The notes: a model not told the origin generated them from the letters alone. 64,000 bases of DNA from Myotis daubentonii (GCF_963259705.1 NC_081848.1:55052895-55116894); one strand, 5' to 3'. Shown: positions 9,640-20,162, numbered from the stretch's first letter. A program made the numbers and translations.

Positions 9640-10015
9640 CCGACTGAATAAATCCAACATTCACAAAGTGTTTACTATGTTCCAGGCACTGTTCTAAGGT
9701 ATTCGAATGATTAACTTCACAACAGGTTCTATTCGAATGATTAACCTCTCACAACAGGTTCTATTAACCCCATTTAAAAGTCACTCTCATAAAGCCGCTC
9801 ACTCAAGGCCACTGTTTATCCCTTCTTTCTTCCCTCCTGCTCCCCAGGCTAGCCAGCTTGGCAACACCTAGGCCTTCACTCTTATCCCTCTGGGCCTGCC
9901 TTCTATCACAAGCCAGAGGATAAGAAACTGAGGCACAGAGAGGTCAAATAGATTTCCCAAGATCACACAGCTAGTAAGTAGCAGAATTGAAATTCAAAGT
10001 GGGGTCAGGCTCTGT
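9640..10015 (-). mobile_element. MIR SINE, antisense, rearranged
   Basis: The MIR starts 'aagtgtttactatgttccagg' and resumes at 'aagaaactgaggcacagag' after an unrelated 144-bp block (9778-9921). Just before the block a 30-32 bp piece (9701-9730 and 9731-9762) is tandemly duplicated. About a dozen MIR bases (the TACAGATGAGG part) are missing at the insertion point. Confidence 0.9.
9778..9921 (+). repeat. Copied 144-bp segment inserted in MIR
   Basis: The block matches 7324-7467 with five substitutions and no indels. Both sides share short microhomology with the source flanks ('tttaaa' at the left, 'gagga' at the right). There is no poly-A tract, TSD or inverted termini, so it is not a transposon insertion. 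Confidence 0.92.
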
Positions 10016-10345
10016 GTCTTTTTTAACTATATAAAGACATTCTATTCCCTTAAATTATAACAGGAGAAAGATCGGAGGCCTCAACAAGAGAGACTGCAAC
10101 AGAAACAGTTAATGGTGGGGAACCTTGATCTTCAGCTGGGCTTTTACTATGGACTATTTCTGAACCCCTGACATCCATCCTGCCTTTTTGCTTCTCTTTA
10201 TTTCTCATCCCACCATGAGGTAGACCTGAGAATTTGAGCACTGCCACTTTAGAGATGAAAAAACTGCTCTCGATTCCCAGGAATGCTGCCATTTTGGGAG
10301 AAATTCAGTGACCACGAGGCAGGCTAGTAAGCCAGGACAAGTGGA
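10016..10345. other. Unassigned sequence
   Basis: No recognised element or gene is seen between the MIR and the fold-back element. Confidence 0.5.
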
Positions 10346-10351
10346 ATAGGG

Positions 10352-10623
10352 TGCCGGGAGCCGGTCCATCCTTGCTGTTTCAAGGGACCTGGCATATATG
10401 GCATACTGTTCTTAATATGTTTGCTCACCTTCTTGGCACTATGTGTTTTAACCCGAAAAAAAAAAAAAAGAGGTGACCTTCGTTAAAACACATAGCACTA
10501 AGGGGAGCAAACATATTAAGAACAGTATGCTATATACGCCAGGTCCCTTGAAACATATGCTGTGCAGATGTTTCTTTCCTGCAGCAACTGTGTCAAGCAG
10601 CAAGGATGGACCGGCTTCCGGCA
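10352..10623. mobile_element. Fold-back element with TG...CA ends and 6-bp TSD
   Basis: The element starts TGCCGGGAGCC and ends GGCTTCCGGCA, flanked by ataggg on both sides (10346-10351 and 10624-10629). The left arm (10352-10452) pairs with the right arm (10482-10623) around an A-rich spacer. The right arm keeps 44 bp (10554-10597) that the left arm has lost. TG...CA ends with a 6-bp duplication are typical of retroviral LTRs, but an LTR is not normally palindromic. It could be a rearranged solo LTR or an unnamed fold-back transposon. I cannot name the family. Confidence 0.75.
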
Positions 10624-10718
10624 ATAGGGAAACTGAGACAGATAGTTAAACAGCACTTTGCAACCATCTAGTGAATCCTATCTTCCCTAAACCAATGATA
10701 CTTAAGAGTAAATGGTTG

Positions 10719-10820
10719 GGGATGGGAGCATGAGTTTGTGTGTGGGGGGGAGGTTGGGGGTTAATGGGGGGGGATGAGGACACATTTGTAATACCTTAAC
10801 TAATAATAAAAAAAATAAAA
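10719..10820 (+). mobile_element. 5'-truncated L1 insertion
   Basis: A 102-bp L1-like 3' end ('gtaataccttaactaata' followed by an A-rich tail) is flanked by a perfect 15-bp duplication aagagtaaatggttg (10704-10718 and 10821-10835). Severe 5' truncation with a long perfect TSD is the normal product of target-primed reverse transcription. The clean TSD suggests a fairly young event. Confidence 0.88.
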
Positions 10821-11141
10821 AAGAGTAAATGGTTGCACTTCTCCTCCCCAACCAGAGGGTAAATAGCTTAAGTCATCCTACTCAGGGAGATAGATGGCAG
10901 AAATCCAACAATACCATTTGCCATCCACCCAAGAACAGATGAAGTTAAGATAATAAATCTCATTTTGGTATATCAGTGCAAAGTTGGTGAATTTTCTATT
11001 GAGATCCTTCCCTAAGACCTCCCCCAAATGCCCAGCCTTTAACACCCCTCAAAAGGAAAGTCCCACCATGCTCTCCCTCCCAGGAGCACTCCCACACCTT
11101 CCCCCTTCCTCCTTCCCCCACAGGCATGCATCTCTCAAACG

Positions 11142-11530
11142 CTATGGGACTCCATGAGGCTTGCAACCAGGGCAGCAATGGGCAGTGGTAGTTTGTCCCA
11201 GGCAAACCCCCTGAGCCTGACCCAAGGCCCCTTTTCCCTGACTTCAAAGTAGACCAGCCTCGGCTCATTTCCCCGGCCTTCCCTTGTTTCACTGTCCCCG
11301 GCTTTAATGAAGGCTTTAACCTTCACCTGGACCCGTATTGTGAAATTTTTCCTACAAGAAGTCAGGAACCCATACACCACCAGCAGACCCCCTCAGAGCC
11401 AGGCCCCCTTTTCCATGAACAACCAGTGCCCACTCCCACTTGCCCATTGCTTGGGAGCTAAATCTGCCTTTCTCAACCTTGCCACGTGAGTGCCTGGCTG
11501 GACCTCACACACTGTAATCTCGAAACAACA
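11142..11530 (+). mobile_element. LTR-like sequence (related to 52.7 kb)
   Basis: The order of phrases 'cttgcaaccaggg', 'gtcccaggcaaaccccctga', 'ccccttttccctgactt' and 'gtgaaatttttcct' recurs at 52,690-53,120, where about 200 bp of extra repeats lie between the third and fourth. The layout resembles a retroviral U3. Exact LTR ends and TSD were not found, so the boundaries are approximate. Confidence 0.5.
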
Positions 11531-11534
11531 TCAG

Positions 11535-12060
11535 GGGAGAGAGAAGGCAGAGGGCTAAGGAGAGGCCAAAAATGATAAGAAGAAAAAAATGTCAAGAAAA
11601 AAGGGTAAGCAGAGCTCTCATTACTATTTCATAGCAGTTTCATTTCCAGCCCACAGTTAGAAATGAATTGCAGTGTCCACTGTAAACTGGTGTCTTCTGG
11701 GCTTTGCAGCTTTGCAATAAAAATCCAATCTAAGCACAGCAATTTCTCCACTTAGGCTTTTTTTCTTGCCCCTCCTAGCAGTGCTGGGAGACTCTCTTTT
11801 AAAACAGTAGATAAGCCCCAGATGCCCTTCGGAAAGAATTTCATGAAATTCCTGCTTTTAAAAAACACCATGATAATAAGCAGCACTGCAAACATTCAAG
11901 GTTGAGTTCAATGACGCAGAATAACTGTCCTGAATGTAAAACCTAGGCTTTGAATTTGCAAATGCAAAGTGTGCCCTTTTGCAAATGTAAAACCTACCCT
12001 TTGAATCTGCAAACAAGTAAACACTGTAAACTTTTGAACTGGCTTCCAAGACTGACTTAA
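11535..12060. other. Unassigned sequence with a small tandem duplication
   Basis: The phrase 'tgtaaaacctaggctttgaa' near 11935 recurs in diverged form about 52 bp later ('tgtaaaacctaccctttgaa'). Nothing else was recognised. Confidence 0.5.
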
Positions 12061-12084
12061 AACCTAAAGCAGCACTGTGATGAA

Positions 12085-12365
12085 ATATAACATAAGCCAC
12101 ATCTGCAACTGCACACTTTCCAGGAGTCACATGAAAAAGGGTAAAAGAAACCAGTGAAATTAATTTTAACTCGATATATCCAAAATATGATCATTTCAAC
12201 ATGGAATCTATAAAAGTTGTTATTGATACATTTTACATTCTATTTTTAGTATTAAATCTTCTAAATCTGTTATTTCACATTCACAGCACATCTCAATCCA
12301 GACTAACTGAATCCCAAGTGCTCAAAAGCCACTCATGGCTAGTGACTACCACTTAGGACAGCACA
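12085..12365. mobile_element. Old hAT-Charlie-type fossil (MER58-like)
   Basis: The sequence follows a known mammalian hAT fossil pattern: 'gaaattaattttaa', 'tatccaaaatatgatcattt', then 'cacagcacatctcaatcc', 'caagtgctcaaaagccac' and 'ggctagtgactaccac'. The family assignment is from memory and approximate, and the TSD was not resolved. Confidence 0.6.
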
Positions 12366-12549
12366 GACCTCAAGCTGTCAAACCGCAATCACACATGCCT
12401 GGTGCAGTCCCTGCCTCCACCCACGGCAGGAAAGTGTGTGGACAGACCACTGCTGGGAATCAAAGGCTTTTTAACAGCAAAGAATTTGCTGTCAGGCCAA
12501 AGCACAGGCTCTTGCTCCTTATTTTACAAAATTAAATCCTATCAGAATC

Positions 12550-12584
12550 AAACACACACACACACATACACATACACACACACA

Positions 12585-12617
<33 letters not shown>
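12550..12617. repeat. (CA)n microsatellite
   Basis: About 68 bp of CA dinucleotides with a few CATA and CAGA interruptions. Confidence 0.97.
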
Positions 12618-12621
<4 letters not shown>

Positions 12622-12699
12622 CCCAGGCTTCAGAGATAAATGTTGGGAGGTGGTAACTCTGATTATATCACTGGGGGAAGGAGTGGGACTGGGAAGAAA

Positions 12700-12870
12700 C
12701 GATTATTATAATGAAAAACTAGGGGGATAAATGGTGATGGAAGGAGACTGGACTTGGAGTGGTAAGCACACAATACAATATACAGATGATGTATTATAGA
12801 ATTGTACACTTGAAACCTATATCATTTTATTAACCAATGTCACCCCAATAAATTCAATTTTTTAAAAAAG
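12700..12870 (+). mobile_element. L1 3' end
   Basis: It contains 'ggtgatggaaggagactgg', 'gatgatgtattatagaatt' and 'ttattaaccaatgtcacccc' followed by an A-rich tail. The same 3' end occurs at 22,250-22,400, so both belong to one bat L1 lineage. It is 5'-truncated and noncoding. Confidence 0.88.
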
Positions 12871-13074
12871 AAAGAAAAAATGGGAATGATAATCCCTTAC
12901 ATCCACTTAGCACCCGTCACCTCCTCCAATAGCCATGCCTAATAACACTGGCACTCTGAGCCAAGTGACCAGGAGGACACCCAGGTAGATGGAGGCAGCA
13001 CCAGGAGAAACTAAGCCCAGGATTGGCCCCGCACCCTGAGCTCTGTCCTGGGTTCCCTAATTGAGTCACAAAGC

Positions 13075-13225
13075 AGAATTGCCTGGAAGTCCTTATTTCA
13101 ACACAGACTTCCAGGCCTTGCTCAGATATACTGGAGCAGCTTGGGGGAGGGGAGAAAGGCAGAACCCCAGGATCTGCATGTTTAAGACATTTCTCAGGTG
13201 ATTCTGATGTTGCCTCTCTTTGGGA
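13075..13225. mobile_element. MER20-like hAT fossil
   Basis: The phrases 'gggggaggggagaaaggc', 'ccaggatctgcatgttta' and 'tctcaggtgattctgatg' follow the MER20 order. It is diverged, and the ends are not clear. Confidence 0.55.
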
Positions 13226-13514
13226 ATGACCACACCAAACCACTTTGCAAGTAGTAAAATGCTTCTCCTTCAAAAGAAAAAAAAATCCAATGTGCAAAAA
13301 CACACACTTGACAACTCAGGGTGTAAGTCTCCATCGAGTCCATTTCTTCCGTTAGATTGAGCTGTTGGAGTTATTCCTTTCATGGAGGCCTGGTACAATA
13401 GACAGGTTTTTAAGGCTTGTTGAATTCACGCTGAGCAAATTGTTGAAAATGCTTGACTCTGCATCAGTGACTTCCATCCAAGGATCCTAGAGAAAATTCC
13501 TTGTCTGACTTTGA

Positions 13515-13690
13515 TAATAATTACATAACCAATATTTACTGAACAGGTACTATGTTCCACAAATACACATCATGTCCTTTAATCCTTAACAAGAATCCTC
13601 TGAGGCCTGTGCTATTAGTATGCCTTACCCAATTTACAGATGAGGAAGTTGAGGCTCAGAAGAGTTAATATTTTTCATCAAACTTAATTT
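13515..13690 (-). mobile_element. MIR SINE, antisense
   Basis: Landmarks are 'aggtactatgttccac', 'ccaatttacagatgaggaag' and 'ttgaggctcagaagagtta'. Confidence 0.87.
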
Positions 13691-13879
13691 GAAGGTCTGT
13701 ATAATGCAAAAACTTCATTATTCTTCCTAAAACCAAAAATCACTACGTTTCTTTCCAGCACCTAGTGTGTTCTGACAAACACTGGGTGACCGTTAACGAA
13801 TCTGGCCCACCTTTACACAGGTGCTCCTCTGTTATCCCACAGCCCACCAAGCTTGCCCTGTCCTTGACTGTTGTCCGCC

Positions 13880-14022
13880 TTCCCCGACGGCCTGAGAGTA
13901 TCTTGAAGATTGTACTTCTCTCTGCTGTATGTGTCTCTGTATCAGAAACTTCACAAAACCCTATGGTGCTTGGTAAGTGTTGGATGGATGAATGGACAGA
14001 TGGATGGATGGACGGACGGATG
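13880..14022 (+). repeat. L2 tail and (TGGA)n microsatellite
   Basis: A decayed L2-like tail ('tgtgtctctgtatcagaa', 'ggtgcttggtaagtgttgg') runs directly into an imperfect TGGA/CGGA repeat at 13981-14022. Confidence 0.6.
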
Positions 14023-14180
14023 GGTTCAAACCTGATAGGAGGGGAGGGAGATCTAGATCAGAGGAGTTTATCACCTAGATAAATGCGAGTTCCATAAGGT
14101 TTTCTAGCAGGGACAGAATAAAAACTCTGGGTCCAGGAGTACCTGGGACTGTTTGGGAGTGAGGGGCTGCAACGTGACAT

Positions 14181-14218
14181 GGTGTGTGTGTGTGTGGGGG
14201 GGGGGGGGGGGTGGGGTG
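14181..14218. repeat. (GT)n with G homopolymer
   Basis: Seven or so GT units run into an uninterrupted G run of about 16, then GTGGGG. The G run could form a quadruplex and is prone to length error in assembly. Confidence 0.9.
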
Positions 14219-14834
14219 TTAGAAGGCCCTACAGACAGTGAGCTGAAGGGAAGAAGGCACAGCACCTAAGTGCAGCAAAGGTCAAATTAAAAGAAGAAAC
14301 CGAGATCTGGGCCTAGGGAAAGGCTGGACTATGTGCCCAGCAGGCACCTGATCAGGAACAAAAGTCCGACAAAGTCTCCTGGTTTCACTCTCTGGCCTCA
14401 GAGGCCATCACCCTTTGCTCTGCCATTAAGTCACTTGTGCTTTTGTTTTTGTTCTTAAAGGAAAAGAATATTCTCTGCCTCACAATCCCAGTCTGCTCAC
14501 GACCAAGCCACAGACAGGAGCTCCCCAGACTCCCTCCACTGTGGCGTCACTTAGGGGAAGCCAGAGAGGCTGGCTCCATCCGGAAAGGTCCTGGCCTTCC
14601 CAAGTCCTCCTCACGGGGGCAGCAGAGACCGCCTGCGGCACCGCCCACACTTCCCCATCAGTCCTCCCAAGGACTGAAAAGTGGGCAGAGCCGGCTGGGG
14701 GAGTCAGTACCCCGTACCCTGTCAACCAGAGCTGAGGCCTCCGGGTTTCTCCCAACCAGTTAGTCACTGGATAACCAGCACTAAAGAGGACTGGATACCC
14801 CCAGCTGCCAAAGCCCCCCACCCTCAGACACTCA

Positions 14835-14835
<1 letters not shown>

Positions 14836-14872
<37 letters not shown>
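14836..14872. repeat. (CA)n microsatellite
   Basis: About 37 bp of CA dinucleotides ending in CTCTG. Confidence 0.96.
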
Positions 14873-14877
<5 letters not shown>

Positions 14878-14939
14878 AAAGTGTGAACCCTCCTTCCTCA
14901 TTCATATCACAAGGCAGGATTACATCAACTTTAAAGGGA

Positions 14940-15350
14940 GGGGAGTTGGAACTTTGAAATTGGATGTGAATATATTTAGGGCTTGGGAATCACTGAAATT
15001 TCTGTTTGTTGGTGTTGACTTCTTTTGATCTGTTCAAAGAATTTCACTTCAAGTGTCTCCCAAGATGCTCGCAGATCAGGGATACACAGAGGGTGCCTCA
15101 AAGCTGCCCACAATGCCGACTTCAGTGCCTAATTAGAATAGCAAATCAGGGTATTTGAAGGCAAATCAGGTGTTGAAATGAAATTTCTGTAGCAAACAGC
15201 AGAGAGTATTCATTACTGACAGGCCCCAACTTGCTGTGGGTCTTAATGAGCATTCTGTTAGACTCGGCTGGCAACACTCACACACACCACAGAGGAGACC
15301 TGGGGGAACATTCCCTCAGCCTCCTCTCTGCTCTGTGAAGTATTTTCCTC
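14940..15350. other. Unique, repeat-free AT-balanced segment
   Basis: No repeat family is recognised. It contains a homeodomain-type TAATTAG core (about 15131) and two close copies of 'gcaaatcagg' (about 15141 and 15161). It may be a conserved noncoding element, but conservation cannot be judged from one sequence. Confidence 0.3.
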
Positions 15351-15767
15351 TCTACTGATCAAAGAAGAGGAAGAAGGAGTCATTCTCAAGTTTAAATCCC
15401 TCAACCCAGCTGAGGAATTCCTGGGCCCCTAATCCCGCAGTGAAAGGGCAGAGTGATTGGGTCATCTGGGCTACCTTGGCATCTGCAAGCACACACCCCC
15501 ATCCCCCCTCCCCCCTCCCCACCTCCTCCCCAGCGGGGAAGCACTCCGCGCCTGGGCCCTGCAGCCTGTGAGCTGCAGCATCTGCAAGTCCCTGTGGCAA
15601 CCACTGAAGAGGCTCCTCTTCTCAGCCTGGGGTTGTAAAAGCACATGGAAAGTATCAGAATGCCCTGCACTGCCTCACCCTCCATTTCCCTCACACCAGG
15701 AAGGTGACAATAGTCACAGCAACCAGAAAGGAAGGACAGGTAAGGCGGTAAATGCACAAATATGTAT

Positions 15768-15770
<3 letters not shown>

Positions 15771-15816
<46 letters not shown>

Positions 15817-16021
15817 GATGACTGGGCGAGCTGTGAGGCAGGATGAAAGAGGGACGGACACATACACACACACACACCTCACACACATCACACACATACA
15901 TACAGATGATGACTGGGCAAGCTGTGAGGCAGGATGAAAGAGGGACACACAAACACACACACACACACATCACACACATACATACAGATGATGACTGGGC
16001 GAGCTGTGAGGCAGGATGAAA

Positions 16022-16055
<34 letters not shown>

Positions 16056-16104
16056 TCACACACATACATACAGATGACTGAGCGAGCTGTGAGGCAGGAT
16101 GAAA

Positions 16105-16138
<34 letters not shown>

Positions 16139-16226
16139 TCACACACATACATACAGATGATGACTGGGCGAGCTGTGAGGCAGGATGAAAGAGGGACACA
16201 CAAACACACACACACACACACACTAC
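15771..16226. repeat. Five-unit CA/minisatellite composite array
   Basis: A 45-48 bp core that begins catacagatga and ends gaaagagggac occurs five times (starts 15811, 15899, 15981, 16067, 16150). The cores are separated by CA tracts of varying length ending in catcacacaca, giving a period of 82-88 bp. Some units have 'gatgatgactggg' and others one GAT fewer. The long Val-Cys or His-Thr frames across it are artefacts of the CA repeat. Confidence 0.96.
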
Positions 16227-16479
16227 ACAGCAGCTGGAGAAGATTAGAGGAGGGTGGGGGGAAGCACAGGAACTTGAAAAGATACTTTCCCACATCAAAT
16301 ATGGATAGGAGTGTTTTAGGACTTAATCATGAGCTCCAGGATCCCCAGCCCTCTCCACAAAGCCCTTCCCCAACTCCCCTGCTCCCCAGGGACATCCTCA
16401 CACAGAGAGAACAGCAGACCCAGCAGGGACAGGGCCACACAGATGCCCAGCCTCCAGCCTCCTCAGCATCGTCTTCAGG

Positions 16480-16735
16480 GCAGGAAGCATGGCATCCAAG
16501 CCCTTGTCACCTGAGTCTTTCTTCTGTTTCCCCTCATGCATTCCATCCAGATCCAGCCAACCCAGACCCCGTGTCATCTCCTCACTCTGGCTTGTCGTGT
16601 CCTCATCTCCATGCCTTGCACATGTTGGTTCCTCTTCCTAGAAAGCCCCCCAACTCCCCCTCTTTAGCCTCTCCCCATCTCTATTTAGCAAGCCATGTCT
16701 GTCCATCCATTTCCTGAGAACACCCCCCCCCCTTT
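16480..16735 (+). mobile_element. L2 3' region fragment
   Basis: It contains L2-like phrases in order: 'tctccatgccttgcacatg', 'ttggttcctcttcctagaa', then 'tagcaagccatgtctgtcc'. Divergence is high. Confidence 0.5.
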
Positions 16736-16934
16736 GTGCTCTCTTCCCATTCACCATTGCACAAAAGCCACGCCTTCCCCGCAAAGCCCCATCTTCCCTG
16801 CAAGAGGAGAGGGGTAGACAGGGGGCCTGCTCCCCTCCCAGGCCTCATCCAGAAGACTCTTGATGCTCAGCAGCGGAAATGCATTTTCACGGAAGTGCAT
16901 TTACACATCTATACAGTTGGCTCACTGTCCCTTA

Positions 16935-17065
16935 AACCAGGACTTCTCAGATTTTCATGTGAGTGAGATCACCCAGGTCGGGAGGAGAGTGCTTGCTAAA
17001 AATTCAGACTTCAGAGATTCTGGTTCAGCAAATGTGGATAGGGCCCTGACACACCTGCCTTGTTA
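16935..17065. mobile_element. MER20-like hAT fossil
   Basis: The order is 'ggacttctcagattttcatg', 'gcttgctaaaaattcagac' and 'cagagattctggttcagc'. Ends and TSD are unclear. Confidence 0.55.
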
Positions 17066-17179
17066 ATAAGCACCCCATCATATACACATCAATCCTATGA
17101 AGACAGTCTGTGGAAAACACTGAGAAACATCACTAAGCAGATAACTTACCACAATTCCCAAATCCCAAATCATTCATTT

Positions 17180-17880
17180 ATTCCAATGTCTGACTGCCCA
17201 CTGTATGCCTGTGCTAGGTAGTTGGGGGAATAAAGAGGAGAATTAAGAATGAGATCTTGCCTTGAGAGTCTAGCAAAGGAGTTAAAAAAGAATGAACAGA
17301 AATCACCAAAGTCAACCAAAGCACAAAAAGAAAGTAGCAAATGCCATCCGAGTACAGCAATCATGAGCCACAGGAATTCAGAGGAGGGAAAGAAACCAAA
17401 CTGGAGATAGGAGGGTGAAGGGGAGGGGAAAGACCAGAACAGCGGCCAAGGTAAGTTTTTAAGAAAGAGGCACTAGTTAATAAATGCTACAACTAAGGGC
17501 GGGAAAAGGGGAATCAGACCTGAATACCGAGTGAGGGAAAGATGTTGGGAAGAAGATGTTCCATGCGGAGTAGCCCTGTGTGCATCGCCCTGGAAGTGTG
17601 AAAGGCTAGCTGAGGGACTGATCAGATGGTGTACGGCTAAGGATAGGGGTGTGTGAGGCTAAAACTGCCTGTGCGGCCACAACGGCAAATTCCCCTTGAG
17701 AATCTATAGCCCAAGGTTGGGGACCCACTGCCCTGAGCTACACAGGGAGGGTAGAGACAACTTCATAGCGGTTTGAACCTGGAAGGCTAAGGATTAAGTT
17801 GTCTGACGCATAAGAGGGGACAAAGAAAGGGCACACTAGGCAGAGGGAATGGCAAATGTAGAGTCATGGATATGATATTA
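17180..17880 (-). mobile_element. Probable antisense L2 fragment
   Basis: Diverged antisense L2 phrases are seen, such as 'ctgtatgcctgtgctaggta' at the left and 'gggaagaagatgttccatgc' near 17550. The match is weaker than for the 0.6-2.0 kb and 45.6-46.5 kb copies. Confidence 0.4.
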
Positions 17881-18374
17881 CTAGATCCCATTGGATTATA
17901 TGGTCTCACAGACCAGTTTTAGACTTTGGTTTTCTTCACAGAAATCAGCTAAATGCCTTGTATTGGTTGATTAAATGAATATAAGAATAAATGACTATGA
18001 AGAAACCAAAGGAAGATCTTACGTGAGTGCCCAAGTGACTATAATCTACAAGAAGCCTTCAAATTCTTTTCTTTTATGAGAAGCCTTAAAGTTCTAAGGT
18101 TTTGTATTTTTTTTCAAAAAAAAAAAAGGACAAATAAGAACAATTATGTACACCACTTCAATCTAAAAACTAAATAAGCTACACCAAATGGAGAGGACCA
18201 GGGCTTTTCAGAATGGTAATAAACTAAGACCCTTGGTCACATGTTTGAAACACAAGATTTCCTTTTATACATGACATATTTTGTACTGAAACAGAAGAAC
18301 CTACACTGACAAAGTTTACATTAAAGTCCTTTATTTATTAACTTTTAATGTGTAACTAAATCATACTAGTATTG

Positions 18375-18593
18375 TAGTTTTTAGTATTTTTTTATTGATG
18401 TTAGAGAGAAGAGGAGAGAGGGAGAAAGAGATAGAAATATAAATAATAAGAGAGAATCTTGGATCGGCTGCCTCCTGTACCCCCCCACTGGGGGTCAATG
18501 CCCCAGCCCAGGCATGTGCCCTGACTGGAATTGAACTGTGTCCTCCTGGTTCATGGGTCAACACTCAACCATTGAGCCACAGCAGCCAGGTGA
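18375..18593 (-). mobile_element. VES SINE, antisense
   Basis: This is a reverse-orientation VES copy with a diverged middle (a run of C at about 18481). A short repeat tagtattg on each side (18367-18374 and 18594-18601) may be the remaining TSD. Confidence 0.9.
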
Positions 18594-18678
18594 TAGTATT
18601 GCATTTAAGGGCAGAACTTAACCTACCTACTAAAGGTAAATTTACCTGGTTGATTGGACAATGTTTTTCTAGTTTGTG

Positions 18679-18742
18679 TTTATTTTATTTTATTTTATTT
18701 TATTTTATTTTATTTTATTTTATTTTATTTTATTTTATTTTA
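18679..18742. repeat. (TTTTA)n microsatellite
   Basis: About 13 near-perfect TTTTA units. The Phe/Tyr-rich open frames here are artefacts of the repeat. Confidence 0.97.
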
Positions 18743-18744
18743 CT

Positions 18745-19545
18745 TTTGTTGTTCAAATAAAGGGAAAGTCCACTATTTACTCTGCAGGAAAACACAAAGC
18801 AGACTTTGAGGGTGCTTATGTTTTTCTTTCCCTTCCCCCTCAAGAAACCCTGTACCAGGTTCATAAAAGAATAATTTGGCCTTTATCATGATGAGAAAGT
18901 TGACTCACCAAACAGAAACTTATATAAAGTTCAAAAACTAAGGCCTCAGACCCACAGGAACTAAACTGAATCAAGGAGTCAGAAAGGAAGTTCAGGGCAT
19001 TATTAGCTAAGAAACAAACTTAAGATGAAGATGAGGAAACTCCACAAGTTTTAAGAGGGTATTGTAGAGCTTCTGGCTCTATATAATTTCTTAAACAATA
19101 AAAGAATCATGAAATAAAATAAAAACATCACCATAAATGTTCTCTTATCCAGCACTATCAGAGCACAGAATAAAACTAATAATATAGGATGCTGTAGTTA
19201 TTTGAAAAGTCACAGAAATCATCCGAATAAATTTCTTGAGAAGGGAACTAAATAAATACAGCTAATGAGAGTTAAATATTAACTACACACCTTACATTTG
19301 TTTCATGCTTTATTTTCATAAACAGTTTCATTTGAAAGTCAGTTTCTACAAATGTCAGATGGATTTTTTTTAATCTACTCAAATATTTCCCAAACAACTG
19401 TTGTATATAAAGCACTACGTTAGGCACCCTAGAGATTATAAAGCAGAATATCTAAACTCCTAACAAACCATGGGGCCTAGACTACAGCAGGCTAAGAGGA
19501 CAGATTTGCTGAATGAATGGATGAATGAATGAATGAATGATTTTT
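18745..19545. other. Unassigned AT-rich sequence
   Basis: No gene or clear repeat is seen. A short (GAAT)n run lies at about 19511-19541, directly before the L2 fragment. Confidence 0.5.
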
Positions 19546-19549
19546 CCCA

Positions 19550-19910
19550 GAATACTCTTCTGCTACCCATCCATATATCCATATGGCAATTTCCTACCCA
19601 TCCTTTAAGACCCAGTTCAAATATTGCTTCCTATTGAGCTTATCCCATGGAATGGGTTGCCTCTCCTCCCCCAATCTGTGTTCCTATGGTATTCTAATCA
19701 ACTTCAGTGTCCAGAAACAAGGGATTAGTTAGGTAAATTATGGTATACCCATAGAACACCTGTCACGTTACAGTTGTTTATGTATTTAATTGTCCCCACT
19801 GGACTGGGACATCTTGAGGAACCATGACGGGCTCATCTTTGTTTCTCCTAGCATCTAGTATAGTGCCTGGCATGCAGAAGCTCATTTAATGTTTTAATCA
19901 ATTGAATGCG
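19550..19910 (+). mobile_element. L2 3' end with a copied 55-bp insertion
   Basis: L2 phrases run from 'cctttaagacccagttcaaa' through 'gtgttcctatggtattcta', then resume at 'cctgtcacgttacagttg' and end 'tagtgcctggcatgcagaag'. The intervening 55 bp (19699-19753) are foreign to L2 and match 22736-22790. Confidence 0.82.
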
Positions 19911-20162
19911 TCAGTTGCTTACAGAATAATAGAGGAAATAATATACACACTTAGGCTGAGGATCAATGAAGCTTAAAGAAATTTACTGATCTAGAGAGAG
20001 TTCTAAGTTTTTGTTTTCCTCCAGGCCATGTCAAACATGAGCCAGCAGTCCATAATTTCCATAAAGAACAGTAAGGACTACCTCCAGAAAGCTGTAGAAT
20101 GGGGGGCGGGGGGGAGATGGGATTTTCAGGACCGATCCTAGTTATCAAAAATGAAGGCAGGC

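Noticed and set aside
15691..16298. Long open frames rich in Val-Cys on the minus strand and His-Thr on the plus strand
   Set aside because: They are translations of the CA repeat array and have no coding meaning.
16157..16717. A 186-residue plus-strand frame
   Set aside because: It begins in the CA minisatellite and continues through Pro/Ser-rich L2-like sequence.
18572..18891. Open frames with repeated FILFYF
   Set aside because: They are produced by the (TTTTA)n microsatellite.
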